A stretch of DNA of 64,000 nucleotides from Phragmites australis. Taxonomy: Eukaryota > Streptophyta > Magnoliopsida > Poales > Poaceae. Made by a program: the position numbers and the translations under genes. The stretch is taken from positions 50,641,001-50,705,000 of the forward strand of contig NC_084921.1 in NCBI RefSeq assembly GCF_958298935.1, read 5' to 3'. Numbering within the stretch: position 1 is the stretch's first letter; every line of letters begins with the position of its first letter. Shown one piece after another: positions 45,688-56,790 of the stretch. A model generated the notes under the pieces. That model saw only the letters and a list, made by a program, of their open reading frames with translations, searched no databases and had not been told where the DNA came from.

Positions 45688-46045
45688 ATTAAAGGTTAAT
45701 CCCTGACAATGATTCTGGGGTGTATCGGTCAAGGTGTGCATGAACAATGATTGCGGGGCACGTATGCTATGAACTCAAGAACACAAGGGTTATCCAGATT
45801 TGGGCCTCCAGAAGGATAATAACCCTACGTCCTGTGTATTTGGTTATCAGTGTTTCAGAACTGGTTTCTTCCCCTTACAAACTGGGTCCTCCACTCTTTA
45901 TATACTAGACAGAGAGAAAACTTACAAGTGGGCCCCTTTTGCTCTGAAGATACAGTTGAGCGTGTCCCATCCGTCAGACACCTCCATGCTCACCTCACCC
46001 TGGTCAGCTGGCTTGCACTGTCCCATCACTAGTCTTGCACGCGCG
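45688..46045 (-). repeat. 3' LTR fragment of element C
   Basis: The sequence from GGTTAATCCCTGAC to about 46045 is collinear with 49845-50205 of the 5' LTR, sharing GGTGTATCGGTC, GAACACAAGGGTTATC, TTATCAGTGTTTCAGAACT and CTTACAAACTGGGTC. The outer TGTCGAG end and the rest of the LTR are lost. Confidence 0.8.
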
Positions 46046-46412
46046 CCTGTGAAGCAGTGGCTGAGCATGAGCTGGGATTTGCGATCAAGCGAGAGAACCT
46101 ATAGGGTGACCTCCAAGGTGCGTCAGTCCTACCATCACTCGGTCACGTGTAGTCCTAGGCTAGCCAAGCAAGACTCAACCAGTTGACCTCTGCGAGGTTC
46201 GCGGCCTATTTTCTTGATCAGTTTGTCGGGAGTAGCTGCTCGCAACGTGGAGAGACCTAGAGCGGATGACTAGAGAGAGCGACCATCGACGTGAAAACTT
46301 CTAGGACCACCTTAGTTGGGCATTTACACCCTTTGACCCGAGGTTGTGGTCCGCCAGCGTTCAGGTTCGCCCCACTCCTGGAGACACCGTGATTGGTCAT
46401 GTCAACTAGTTT

Positions 46413-46703
46413 TTGGCGGCCTCTGAGGAGGCGAAAGGCCTTGAGGAAAGGCTACGCATGATGGTGGGCGACCACTTGCTTGATGTTAGAGCTGCTGACA
46501 CCTGTCTTGCCCTAACCTGTGTCCACGAGCACCTTCCGGATACAGACCTCATCCCAGTAGTCTCTGAAGGCTTTGCTGGCGCCACAAAGACCACCAAGGA
46601 GCTCAATGAACTCGTAGACTCATATCTGCCTATTGATAACTCCATTCTTTGGTCTGTCCAGTTCGATCCACTGCCATATGTTTTTGGGTCTCACGTGTAC
46701 TGA
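46413..46703 (+). pseudogene. Antisense accessory ORF remnant of element C
   Basis: The frame encodes EAKGLEERLRMMVGDHLL, then ADTCLALTCVHEHLPD and TKELNELVDSYLPIDN, ending at 46703. It lies antisense to pol between the spacer repeats and the 3' LTR, the place of the accessory ORF in Tat elements. It is only the C-terminal part. The assignment rests mainly on position and on the charged helical composition. Confidence 0.45.
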
Positions 46704-46799
46704 ATAGACTGTTTAGATCTAGCCCCCGGGAGCTGCCCAGGTGGTCGCTTTGTAATGGAAGGACCAGTCTTCGTGTAAATTTTGCCTGTGTTCGAGTGA

Positions 46800-47310
46800 T
46801 GAGTAGGTTCGGGGTGCTCGTCGCAAGGTTCCTGGCGCTTAGGATGACCCTTAGCACGACGAGCCTGTTGGGGGCGACCGACGCTCGACCTGATTTAGGA
46901 CTCGTGGCCTTGTGGTCGTCATCCTTCGGACGCCCATACCTTTGACACTATGTGAGTAGTAATTTTGACCCCACACGAGTAGGTTCAGGGTACTCACCAG
47001 CGAGGTTCCAGACACTTAGGATGGCCCTTAGCATGACTAGTCTGTTGGGGGCGACCAGTGCTCGACCCAATTTAGGACTCGTAGCCTCGTGGTCGTCATC
47101 CCTCGGATGCTCATACCTTCGACACTACATGAGTAGGTTTGGGGTGCTCACCAGTAAGGTTCCTAGCGCTTAGGATGGCCCTTAGCATGACGAGCTCGTC
47201 GGGGGCAACTAGCACTCGACCCGATTTAGGACTCATGTCCTCGTGGTAGTCATTCCTCGGACGCCCATACATTTGACACTACGCGAGTAGTAATTTTGAC
47301 CCCCCCCCCA
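46800..47310. repeat. Three tandem repeats of about 154-178 bp in element C
   Basis: Units begin GAGTAGGTT at 46800, 46976 and 47130. Shared blocks are GCTTAGGATGRCCCTTAGCA, GGGGGCGACC, TTTAGGACTC, GTGGTCGTCATCC and GACACTA. The first and third end with GAGTAGTAATTTTGACCCC. Non-coding. Confidence 0.85.
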
Positions 47311-47789
47311 CCCCAACAATATGATTGATCGGGTAGAAAACAACTTGTACGCTGCACAAAAACAAACTACATATCCTAAAAGCTCTAGCGTCTAGTCGGC
47401 CAGAAAACTGTCGACCAGGCAGTCAAGCCTATGAATCGGAAAACTTACCATTTGGTGAGGCCATTCGTATCCGAACTATCCCGAAAAATAGAGTTTGTTT
47501 CTAAATTTGAAAAAAAAAACTTATAAGCTATGTTCCACGCTCCTTTGGAAGATCCTGCAAAATAGAAAAATAGGCTCGTCTTCGAGCACCCTTGCACATA
47601 GAAACTGTATTCCGCGAGTTTCTATAATTTGTGGCCGACCTCTGGCCACGTCGACCATGCTATGTCAGGAAAAGCAGACCACTTTGTAGGACCTCTCCCC
47701 CTTGGGGAAGAGCCTGTCATGACTTGCCCTATTTCTATACTCGTCTGAGGTTGAGGTCGCCTACTACCAGTATTTGCTTCTGCACCCTG
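47311..47789. other. Spacer of element C, no gene seen
   Basis: Sequence between the tandem repeats and the integrase remnant. In this family the end of pol should lie here, but I could not read it. Confidence 0.4.
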
Positions 47790-49300
47790 TGGTCATGGTA
47801 GCACCTGAAGCTCTATTGGCATCAGGCTGCCTAAATTTTGAGCATGTTTACGGGACTCTTCGCTCATATTTGTATTGTTCTCTCGCCGCATCTCCTGGTC
47901 GTACAAGGCGACATGCGTTCTCCGACTAGTGACTTGAGTCCCGTTGTCCGTAATTGTGCAATTTGGACCACCAAACCGCATTACCACCTCTCATATGAAC
48001 TTAATCATTGCTGTGACAGTGATCTTCCTGGCTGGCTTGACCTCTATCCACTTGGTGAATTTGTCTATTGCCACGAACAGGAATTCAAAATCGCATGTGG
48101 CTTTTAGGGAACAATCCCATGATAATGAGCCCCAGACAGTGAAAGGACAAGAGAGTGGTACGGTTTGTTGTGCTTAGGCTGGTAGCTTGGCATATCGACC
48201 ATAGTTCTGACATGACCCGCACCATTTCACCAGCTCGCATGCATCCAGGAGGGTCGTGCGCCACTAGAATCCTTACTGGAACGCTTTCTTGAATCGAGTG
48301 CGGTATGAAGCACGGCTACCAAATATGCCTCTGAGGATGTCGGGAAATGTTCTGCTCCCCCTTCCTGAGTGATGTATTTCAGTAAAAGGTTGTTTCTCCT
48401 TTTACGGTAGAGGCGTCCCCCTGCCTATAAGTATTTGTGGTCCTTCCACGTGACCATTTCTGCTGACCTATCATCATCAGGGCCTGCTTGATTTTGAAGG
48501 TAGTCCAAGATCTGATCCATCTTGATCGTATCCGAATCGAGCAGGACGACCACATGATGGCCACCCGAAGTCGACGACACCGAAGGAGGCATTGCTTCCA
48601 AAGGTATTGACTCTGGTGCTCCATTTCCAAGCGAAGCATCCATTCCACGTTGGTTCAGGACCACAATGTGTGGTCATATGAATCTTTTTTCAAAGACTCT
48701 GACCGAGACAGGTGCACAAGAAGAGGTTAGACGGACTAACTCATCGGCTAGGAAGTTGTCCTTGCTAGGGACGTGCTAGACTTCAAAACCGAAGAAGCAT
48801 CGCTCTAGCTTTCTCACTTCAAAGACGTATGTCGCCGTCGTTTGGTCTGAGCGCAGGAAACCCTCTGCACCCAGTTTATGGCTAGTAGCGAGTCCCGCAT
48901 CGCTAGTGGGCATTTTACCCCTCGTGCGGATGCTGCTCATATTCCAGATAAGAGGCCCTCGTACTCCGTAACATTGTATGGTGGCCTAAAAATTTAATTG
49001 AAATGTGTACCGGAAGGTGTCGCTGGCTGGTGGGGTCGCGATCGCTCCAACCCCTAGTCCAATCAACGTGAACAACCTACCAACAAGTGTGGTCCTGTGC
49101 ATGTTCGTCTCTGGTTGCAGAAAGCACCCGTCGCTCGACAATCAGTAACACTCCGGTGACCTGTGAGGGTAGCTGCAAAATAGGGCAATGACTCCTCATC
49201 AGGTCAAGGAGCGATCAGTACAGGAGAAGCAAAAGGGTCATTTGTTGAGATCCTGGGAGACTGCCGCCGTTCCTAGTATCCGCCGAAAGTGATCGCTCTT
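47790..49300 (-). pseudogene. Ty3/gypsy pol remnant: RNase H and integrase (element C)
   Basis: Read on the minus strand with many frame changes. The RNase H part near 48700-49100 shows EVRKLERCFFGFEV, VPSKDNFLADELVRLTSS and a degraded equivalent of the NNMAEYEG segment. A linker follows at 48379-48664. The zinc-finger/integrase part (about 47950-48330) ends with RFGGPNCTITDNGTQVTS, the catalytic-core motif around the second Asp. The copy is non-functional and more decayed than element A. Confidence 0.8.
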
Positions 49301-49822
49301 TCTATCAGAACTTGAAGAGTGGAAGGCCCTATTTTCTATCCACAAGATGACCCTGCATAAGGAATAAAATGCATTCAGTCAGTTTCTGAACATCCTTTAA
49401 CCTGGTCGGGAAACTTGTGTGGCCGATGGATCTAGTTCACGCCGCGGAGGGCACTTTGGTGAAGAGGATCGCATAGGTTGGTGAGTGGTTCATCCCGATG
49501 TGGTGGGCGCATCTCCAGGCAGTGCCATAGTTACCAGGGCTAGCACACCCGGGGCATACGGCCTGGAGCTCACTGCAAGTACCCGAGACATCGGGGCCTA
49601 TGCCGCTCTCTGTTGCGTGGTCTTATTTGACTATCAAAATGTTCGAATTATGATATTATGTCTAAACTTTGGAGCGCACTAGGCTCATCTAAGTCGTATC
49701 CCACGATGAATTCTCCGCGGTGACCGGGGTCCTCGGAACAGGACTCAGACATTACCGTGGATGCGGCCATGAGTAGCCCTATCTAATCTCCAACATTCAC
49801 TGAAACGCTGAAACACACCTCC

Positions 49823-49838
49823 CCCCTGGCGCGCCAAC
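49823..49838 (-). other. Primer binding site of element C
   Basis: On the minus strand GTTGGCGCGCCAGGGG follows the 5' LTR directly. It shares TGGCGCGCCAGG with the PBS of element B and sets the orientation of the element. Confidence 0.8.
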
Positions 49839-50510
49839 TGTCGAGGATTAATCCCTGATAATAATTCTGAGGTGTATCGGTCGAGGGACATGTGAACAAC
49901 ACTTGCGAGGCGCGTATGCTATGAACACAAGAACACAAGGGTTATCTAGGTTCAAGCCTCCAGAAGGATAATAGTCATATGTCCGGTGTATTTAGTTATC
50001 AGTGTTTCAGAACTAGTTTCTTCCCCTTACAAACTGGGTCATCCACTCTTTATATACCAGAGAGATGAATAACTTACAAGTGGACCCCTTTTGCTATGAA
50101 GATACTGTTGAGCCTGTCCCATCCGTCAAACACCTCCATGCTCACCTCACCCCGATCAGCCGGCCTGCCCTGTCCCATCACCAGACTCGCATGCGTGCCT
50201 GTGATGCTGCACCTCCGTACTGACCACAACCTGTTCGCCGGGGAAGAATGTCTAGGGAAGGAAAGACACTTAAGTGGAAAGTGTTTAATAAAAATAGACT
50301 GGTTTGGTGAGTACCTGCCCCGCGAACAGCCTTCACGAAGGCGAAGGATTTCCTTCTGTGGTAAGGATCCTAGTCGCGAAGGTGCAGACTAGTCGCGTAA
50401 GCACAGACTGGTCACGCAATGAGACTCTAGTTTTGGAAAAAATCTTCTGCCAATTGGAATCGCCAGCTGTGGGACCATAGAACAAGGGGCCCCTATTTTA
50501 TACACCGACA
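49839..50510 (-). repeat. 5' LTR of element C, 672 bp
   Basis: The boundaries on the plus strand are TGTCGAGG and CACCGACA, the TG...CA ends of an LTR, with a perfect TGTCG/CGACA terminal inverted repeat. The inner end touches the PBS. It is homologous to the fragment at 45688 and the solo LTR at 43827. Confidence 0.85.
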
Positions 50511-53120
50511 AACTCCTTTATATATTAGTCCATAATCAAAATTCTCAATCAATGCACGTCTTAGAAAAATCATGAATGCTGAATGATCTGCGTCCATACC
50601 TTCTGAGCGTCGGACCATCTAATGTGTTCACCTCGCCAGACCGATCGTCCGGAATCCTCTCTACAAGAAATAGTCTAGTTTACACAACTGCTCAACACCG
50701 GACCATCCGACTTGTTCATCTCCACCAGACAATCATTTTGCAATCCCTCTTCAACTTTAACTTTGGATCTTGTGCTGTCTAATTTGATAAGTTATTGCTT
50801 TAAGTATTTTGTGTATGTTAGCGAGTTAATGTAAGAATTTATGGGTCGAACTTAAGTTGAAGCATTGTTCTGACCTTGAATTATTGATGATAACCATCTT
50901 TGTAACCTGGGTATAACAATGTTGATGTCTAACTTAAATGTTATTCGAGATGTATAGTAATGCATAGGTCATCGGTAGAAGTCAAGCGGTGGTTCGACCC
51001 TTTTTCGCGAGCTATAGAGGTTAATTATTATGTCACAATGAAATAAAATTGGGATGAAGAGTTGGTGAGGATGAGATGAGATGTGGATGGTGCTAGGGGT
51101 CGATCGGGAGAGGAACCTAAATTATATAGACCGCTTGCATCGATTAAACACAGACTGTTGTTTGTCGTTGACTTAAGCACTTCCCCTACATCCATATATT
51201 CAATAAATATATGAATGAACCGATTATCATACGGCGTTCTAACACTTGACTTGCGGCTCTATGACATGTAGGAGAAAAAAAAATGAGAAAAAGTAAGGTG
51301 GCGGGGAGCTAGATGTGTCTGGGACACGCTTGTAGTAACCCCAGTATCATAGAGACATGCGCAAGTGGGTAGTTACATGTATGATAAATGTTGTCTCGGG
51401 GGCTAAGAGGTTGGATCTGAGTCATGTGGGTAAATATGTACCCTCACACAGAGTGTAAAACCAATTTGAATTATCACACTCTTAGTTATAAGCATGTTTA
51501 TATCCATCTGCATCAATCGTAGAGTTCTGATGTTGGGATGTATGTGCTATGTTGGGAAGTGGCTAGTGGTGAGTTCTGATGAGAAGAGTATGATCAAGTA
51601 ATAGTTATGTTCGTAGTTATGAGCTCATGAATGGAGGGTATGAGATGTTAAGAGGTGCAGATGCTCACACTCTTGAGTCGACAAATGGCTTTTGCGAATA
51701 AATTCATTTAACCTTATCATCGATTCTTTGTTATTCATCTCCAAATGCATGATCCTTGGAGTTGGGTTATTATATGTAACTAATATGGAATAAGTATTAC
51801 GAGTAATTTTGTACACATCTTGTTTTTTTGCTGAGTTTTGCATGTGAGGAAAAAGTAGTGTACAGTTACTTCATGCTTTCCTATGTCGGTGATAGGCAAG
51901 AGTAATATGGGCTACTCATGTTGTGTTGGTGGTGTGGCATGGCAAATAGCTCCACCTATCTTTTGCTATTTATAAACTTTAATTCCACTGCGTAGTAAGT
52001 CTCATTGGATAGGAGATGAAACTATTGTATGTTGTTCTCCTAGTGTTCGTTGTTCTATAAATTGTTGAACATGTAATAACTTAAATATTTATAATATATT
52101 TACATTACTCACTTTTTATTATGCCTTGATGTGATGAAGCTTGTTGTAAGGGCGTGTGTTTCGATCTTGGGTATGCAACACATGCCGGGACTACCGAGAT
52201 TGGATTCATGTTAATCATTAGTGGCTATGTATGTTGTGGTGAGATATGAGTTTGCAAGTAGCATGTCAAGAGATGGATGCGTGCTAGGTCTCATCTTATC
52301 AAATGATCATCCTAGTGAATAATTCGAATACAATTTAGATGGTTCCTTCACATCGACACACCTCCCTCAGTTGTCTCTTCTCTCAGTCGTAGGTCTTGTC
52401 AGAGGTAAAGCCCTCCTCTCTTCGTTTCTCATCTGCCACTCTCCGGTCTCCTCCTATACTGATTGGTTCCCTCCTCTGACCTCTTCTCTCTCTGTTCCTC
52501 TCTTTCTTTGTTGTGCAGGAGCAAGCAGAGAGCTCAGCTTGCCTTGCATAAGGAAAAGAGGCAAGTGATCCCCCTATACATCCATTTCTCTCTCCATTTT
52601 CTTAGTGCTAGTGGCAAAATCTTATTTCATTTTGAGGTATTTTTCCCATATCAACTGTCACGGCTCTCATCCCTTTTTGTTTTCACTATGTAAGGTGATG
52701 GTCTGTTGTTCCGTGTGTGCTTAAGGGAAAAGGGTAATTGATTCTGAGATGGATTTTGATTTTTACGTGTTTCTTGCTCCCTTTGCATAAATCGATGTTT
52801 ATTCTTAATTTTTTTCGTGCAGGTTTGCTTTCCTCATCCTTCCTTCTCTTTGTTGTGTGCACTTATGTGGTCTCCTCTTCCTGAACCTTGCCATGCTCAT
52901 GTGGAGGTAAAGAGGAATGTGCTCCCCCTCCCTGTGGTGGATGATATTTTTGTGCTTTTTTTTCATAATTTACCATTTGTTTATGTTGTTGATATGTCAT
53001 TACTTGTTTATGATTTGAAGTAGCTTGATTTAGTTAACTTAATGGAAATAAATTCCGAGCATTTGTCCTAGCCCATGGTGTGTAATTGTTTATACGAGCC
53101 TATGTCTATGTTGTTGTTGT
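50511..53120. other. Intergenic repeats, no gene seen
   Basis: The segment 50580-50740 has short CCGGACCATCCGAC-type words as in grass Copia LTRs. The segment 50880-52330 is probably retrotransposon-derived, but no ends or proteins could be read. ORFs at 52371-52693 and 52817-53023 are pyrimidine-rich and match nothing. Confidence 0.4.
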
Positions 53121-53127
53121 TTACTTA

Positions 53128-53265
53128 AATATGAGCATATGTTCATGCCGATGATGCTTATTTGTGAATATGAGCACATGTCCATGCATCTTTTTTCTAA
53201 ATATGAGCAAATATCCCTGATAGGTTAATGTGAATCTGAGCATATGTCCATGCTGATGATGCTGA
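53128..53265. repeat. Short diverged tandem repeats (AATATGAGCA units)
   Basis: AATATGAGCATATGTTCATGC at 53128 recurs as AATATGAGCACATGTCCATGC near 53177, AATATGAGCAAATATCC near 53199 and AATCTGAGCATATGTCCATGC near 53232. The copies are separated by GATGATGCT and unequal spacers. Non-coding. Confidence 0.65.
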
Positions 53266-54028
53266 TTGATCCATCTTTTGTGCAGCAAGGTTCTCTTTGT
53301 TGTTTGATCCACCATATTTTGTACAGTGAGGTGGAAGGTGACACTAGAGTAGGTGGTATTTTGTGCAGTTGGGTGGGAGGTGATAGTGGATGGAGGTGAT
53401 TCTAGACACCTTATTTTGTTGAGAGACACAGAACTCTCTAATTTGCTAGGTTTAGATTATCAATCCTTTGTGGGGTGGTATGTTTGCCCCTTCAATCTTA
53501 AGTTATGGAGCAGAAACCATTCTATGCTTTGATTATGGATCAATCACTTAAATTATGGTTCAATATTTTAGATGATAAAGGTGATGTCTCCTGCTTATTT
53601 CATTATTTGCCAAATTCCATTGTTTTTTCTGCCATCTTACACTTGTGAGTTAAATTTGAGCTTCTTTAGTTATAGCTTGTCTGATGCAAGTGTTGTGAGT
53701 GAAATTTGAGCTTCTTTCATTGTTTGAACAAGCCATATTTTTAGTTCATGTTGTAATCATCATTACTTTGCTATGAAATTTGTGTTTACATTGAGAAGTG
53801 GTGGAGGTATTCTCACTTCAACAACCAGGAGGTTATCACACCAATGTGCATGCGGGCAACCAAAGAAACTCCCTCACATCTGATTTTTCAAATTGTTTGC
53901 TCATGCGAGCAACCAAACAACTTCTCTGCTCAACCAGGCTACATACATATATGCAACCAAATAATGTGATGTTGTATGTACATAGACTGGCTTGTACAGG
54001 GGAGTGGGGATAACGAAACACATCCTTA
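53266..54028. other. Unassigned, possible Tourist-like end near 54025
   Basis: The segment 53850-53970 holds several GCAACCAAA words, and AACGAAACACATCCTTAA ends near 54030. Read inversely, the latter is a GGATGTGTTTCGTT terminus next to TTAA, as in Tourist elements. The other end was not found. Confidence 0.3.
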
Positions 54029-55560
54029 ACAACACTAGAGGTGGTTATGGGCTCCCATTTCCAACAACTACCACAGAATCAGTGAAAGCAGACTGAATGT
54101 CACAGACGATTTCTTAAGACCCGTCACTAATAAAATATCCTTCGACGGTTGCTAAGATAGGTGTGTCTGTACAAGACCGCCGTTTGGGTGTGCCTAAACT
54201 CACAAACGGTTTTTACAAATTCAATTCTTTCTATCATACAAATAGAGATAGTGTTTAGAAAGAAAAAAACCGTCTGTTATATTGTCACAGGTGGTTTCTT
54301 GTAAGATTTAAAGATCTAGGAACTGTTTTAATTTTGATCGCCCGTCTTCCCTAGCTCTTTTAGCTTCCCACACACAATCCGCTCGTCTTCCCTCGATATA
54401 AAGCAATGAGAAGTGTTCATCTTCCTCGCTCTATTCGATTCCATCCAGTCCACACACATACAACTATGGATTTTTTCACGTATGAGAAGTGAGATATGGG
54501 GGCCAAATCCCTTTCACTGCATTGATGTGAGTATTGTATGCTTCCCATCGCGATTTTGTTAGGATTTGCTTCGATATTTGTAACTGAGGGTAATGTTTTG
54601 TTTCCATTGCAGATCTGCAATGTCTCAGTTCACAGCAATTGGGTGGTGACAAGATGGAGTTGTCCCTATGGCTGCCTCCACGGAGCGGATGCTTGGCATC
54701 AACTTCGGCCGGGTGGACTTTGTGTTCTTTGCTGTTGTGAAGGGCACCTCTGTGGACCCTGTTTTTGCTATAAATCTTGTTCTCCATTCTGTTCTTGCAT
54801 ATGAAAAATTCTTTATTGTTGCTCGTCACAATAGATGCATTTTCGTGAACTGTAAGATTGGTTTGAACGTGCATTTCTTGCTTAACCATGGCTGACAGTT
54901 TGGCAACAACGTAGTCTGGTTCTGACTCATGCTTGAGATAGTCAAGATAGAGCCTGATCCGGATAACTGTGAGATGCTCATTGAAGATGATGCTTGGGTC
55001 GACGTTGTGCTGAAACACAGGAGGAGATGATATCAATCATTCCGTCTTTTTGTAATATGGTATCAATTGACCAATGATGTTGATCATTTCGTCCTTCTGT
55101 GGACAACATTGCCATGTTGTCAAGCATCTCATCCATTTGAAAGATGGCGTCGTAAATGATATCTATCATCTCATCGTTTTGGAAGACAGCATCGCCAATG
55201 ATGTATAGCTAGAGATTATATATAGCTAGCTAGGTTTATTCAGAATAATATGTGATGTGCATCCGTGTGATGTTCTTAATATTTGTGATATGTAAATGTC
55301 TGTGTTGAATTTCTGAATAATGCGTGATCGATGTTCTGAATAATGTGCAATATGTTATTTAATTTGTTAATCATGAAGTGTGTATGCCATATCATGAGAG
55401 TAGCTAGGAAGCAAATTTGCTTATAGAGGGGAAAGGGTCACACAGATGAGTTTGTTTTAAAAAAAAACTCTGTCTGTGACACTTAACATGGTTGAACCCA
55501 TTGCTACTCAAGGCGCTAAAGATAACATTTGCGGCTTGATATCATCTTCGGCGATTGGAT
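54029..55560. mobile_element. Possible non-autonomous CACTA-like remnant
   Basis: CACTAGAGGTGG at about 54035 is followed by repeated words of the ACAGACG, GACGGTT and AACCGTCTG type in both orientations, as in the subterminal regions of CACTA elements. A similar ACTCTGTCTGTGACAC block lies near 55470. ORFs inside (54476-55036 minus, 54668-54895 plus) show no transposase. The right terminus is not visible. Confidence 0.3.
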
Positions 55561-55573
55561 TGTTTGAGTCCTG

Positions 55574-55765
55574 TCAAACATAGATATTTCCCAATATATG
55601 CCAATTAGAAGGGTTAATAGATTTCAAATGTGTCTTTATCTTATGCTTCCATGCCGCATAATGTGTATCATAAAAATATAGAGCTCTACCAAATGAACTA
55701 TGCACATATGAGGGTACAGAGGAGCTTGTAGAGTAATCATATGGAATTTTAGCTCCCCCTTCCAT
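55574..55765 (-). pseudogene. Copia gag N-terminal fragment
   Basis: The frame encodes IPYDYSTSSS, then FYDTHYAAWKHKIKTHLKSINPSNW. This matches the start of Copia gag proteins (YAAWK.KM..HLKS), located just downstream of a primer binding site on the same strand. It breaks off after about 60 residues, where unrelated DNA begins. Confidence 0.7.
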
Positions 55766-55832
55766 AAAACTAACTTATTTACCCACCATCTTAGATATCT
55801 CTAGATGGTCAAATCTAATTTAAAGAAATTAG

Positions 55833-55844
55833 GCTCTGATACCA
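55833..55844 (-). other. Initiator-Met tRNA type primer binding site
   Basis: On the minus strand TGGTATCAGAGC is the standard PBS complementary to the 3' end of initiator methionine tRNA, used by plant Copia elements. It stands two bases from the end (CTTCA) of the adjoining LTR. Confidence 0.85.
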
Positions 55845-55846
55845 AT

Positions 55847-56790
55847 TGAAGGATCGTGATGATAACCTAGAAGGGGTGAATATGTCATTTTCTAATGTTC
55901 CTCTAAACAAGCTAAAACTTTGCCTTAATGAAATTAAATACAAAATTAAAACTACTCTAAAGCAAGCAACAAGATGCAATCCTATATGACATAACACTAG
56001 GCAATATATCAACTTAAAATAAAGTAAGGAAATATGTGAAATAACCAAAGGCGGAGATAAGTCAATATTGTTCCCAAAGTTTGGATCCTTGAGGGGATCC
56101 TGCATCTCTGTTGAGGGTCTCAATCACACTTGAGTTGTGTCTCTTTTAACCCTTTTAATCCCGAGGTTGCACAAAGTACTCGTCGGCTTACTTGTGGTAT
56201 TTGTTTCCTTGCACAGGCAAAATTCGGCCTTCGAAACTTTCTCATGATACAACACAAACGTGTTGCTAGCTCGGACTCCTAGCCGTCTAGGAGTCCTCAA
56301 TCTCCAAGAGAAATGAATGCAAACAAAGAAGCTTAGAGATAAAATATAGTGCTGAAAGATTAACTCTTTTCTTTCTAGCACTCTAGCTCTTTTTTCAAGA
56401 CTCACTCAAAAGAAATAGAACACTTTCTTTGGAGAGGAGAGTTGCTTTTGCTTTGGAGAGATGCTCATATTCAAAATGGCAAGCTATTGGATTGGAGAGG
56501 AGGAAGGGGTGTATAAATAGACCCCTTCAAATACCAACCTTTGACATCTTTTCAAACCACATCGGAAGTTCCGATCCCTATGATCGGAACATCGGATCTA
56601 TTCAAAATGATAGTTTTTGAACTTCATTCCCTAACATCCGATATAGATGGATCGAAACATCCGATCTAAGAATTAATTCGAAACCAAGAGATCCATGTTC
56701 AAAAAACCAGATGTTTTGACTTTTATCAGAATATCCGATCCAACCATCCGAATCAATGGGTCAATGGGATACTTGTAAGCTACTTTAATA
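55847..56790 (-). mobile_element. 5' LTR of a Copia element, right end truncated
   Basis: On the plus strand it starts TGAAGGATCGTGATGA next to the PBS. It extends at least to about 56780, with GGTGTATAAATAGACCCC near 56505 and repeated TCCGAT, ATCGGAACATC and CCGATC words beyond. The outer end is not recognised, so the extent is approximate. Confidence 0.65.

Larger units (their letters stand above)
45688..50510 (-). mobile_element. Tat-lineage Ty3/gypsy element C, internally deleted
   Basis: On the minus strand the order is 5' LTR (49839-50510), PBS (49823-49838), a short leader, degraded RNase H and integrase (about 47790-49300), spacer tandem repeats (46800-47310), an antisense accessory ORF remnant (46413-46703) and a 3' LTR fragment (45688-46045). 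Gag, protease and most of RT are missing. The order matches element A. Confidence 0.8.

Noticed and set aside
54476..55036. 186-codon minus-strand ORF
   Set aside because: No resemblance to a transposase or host protein. It lies inside a probable transposon remnant.
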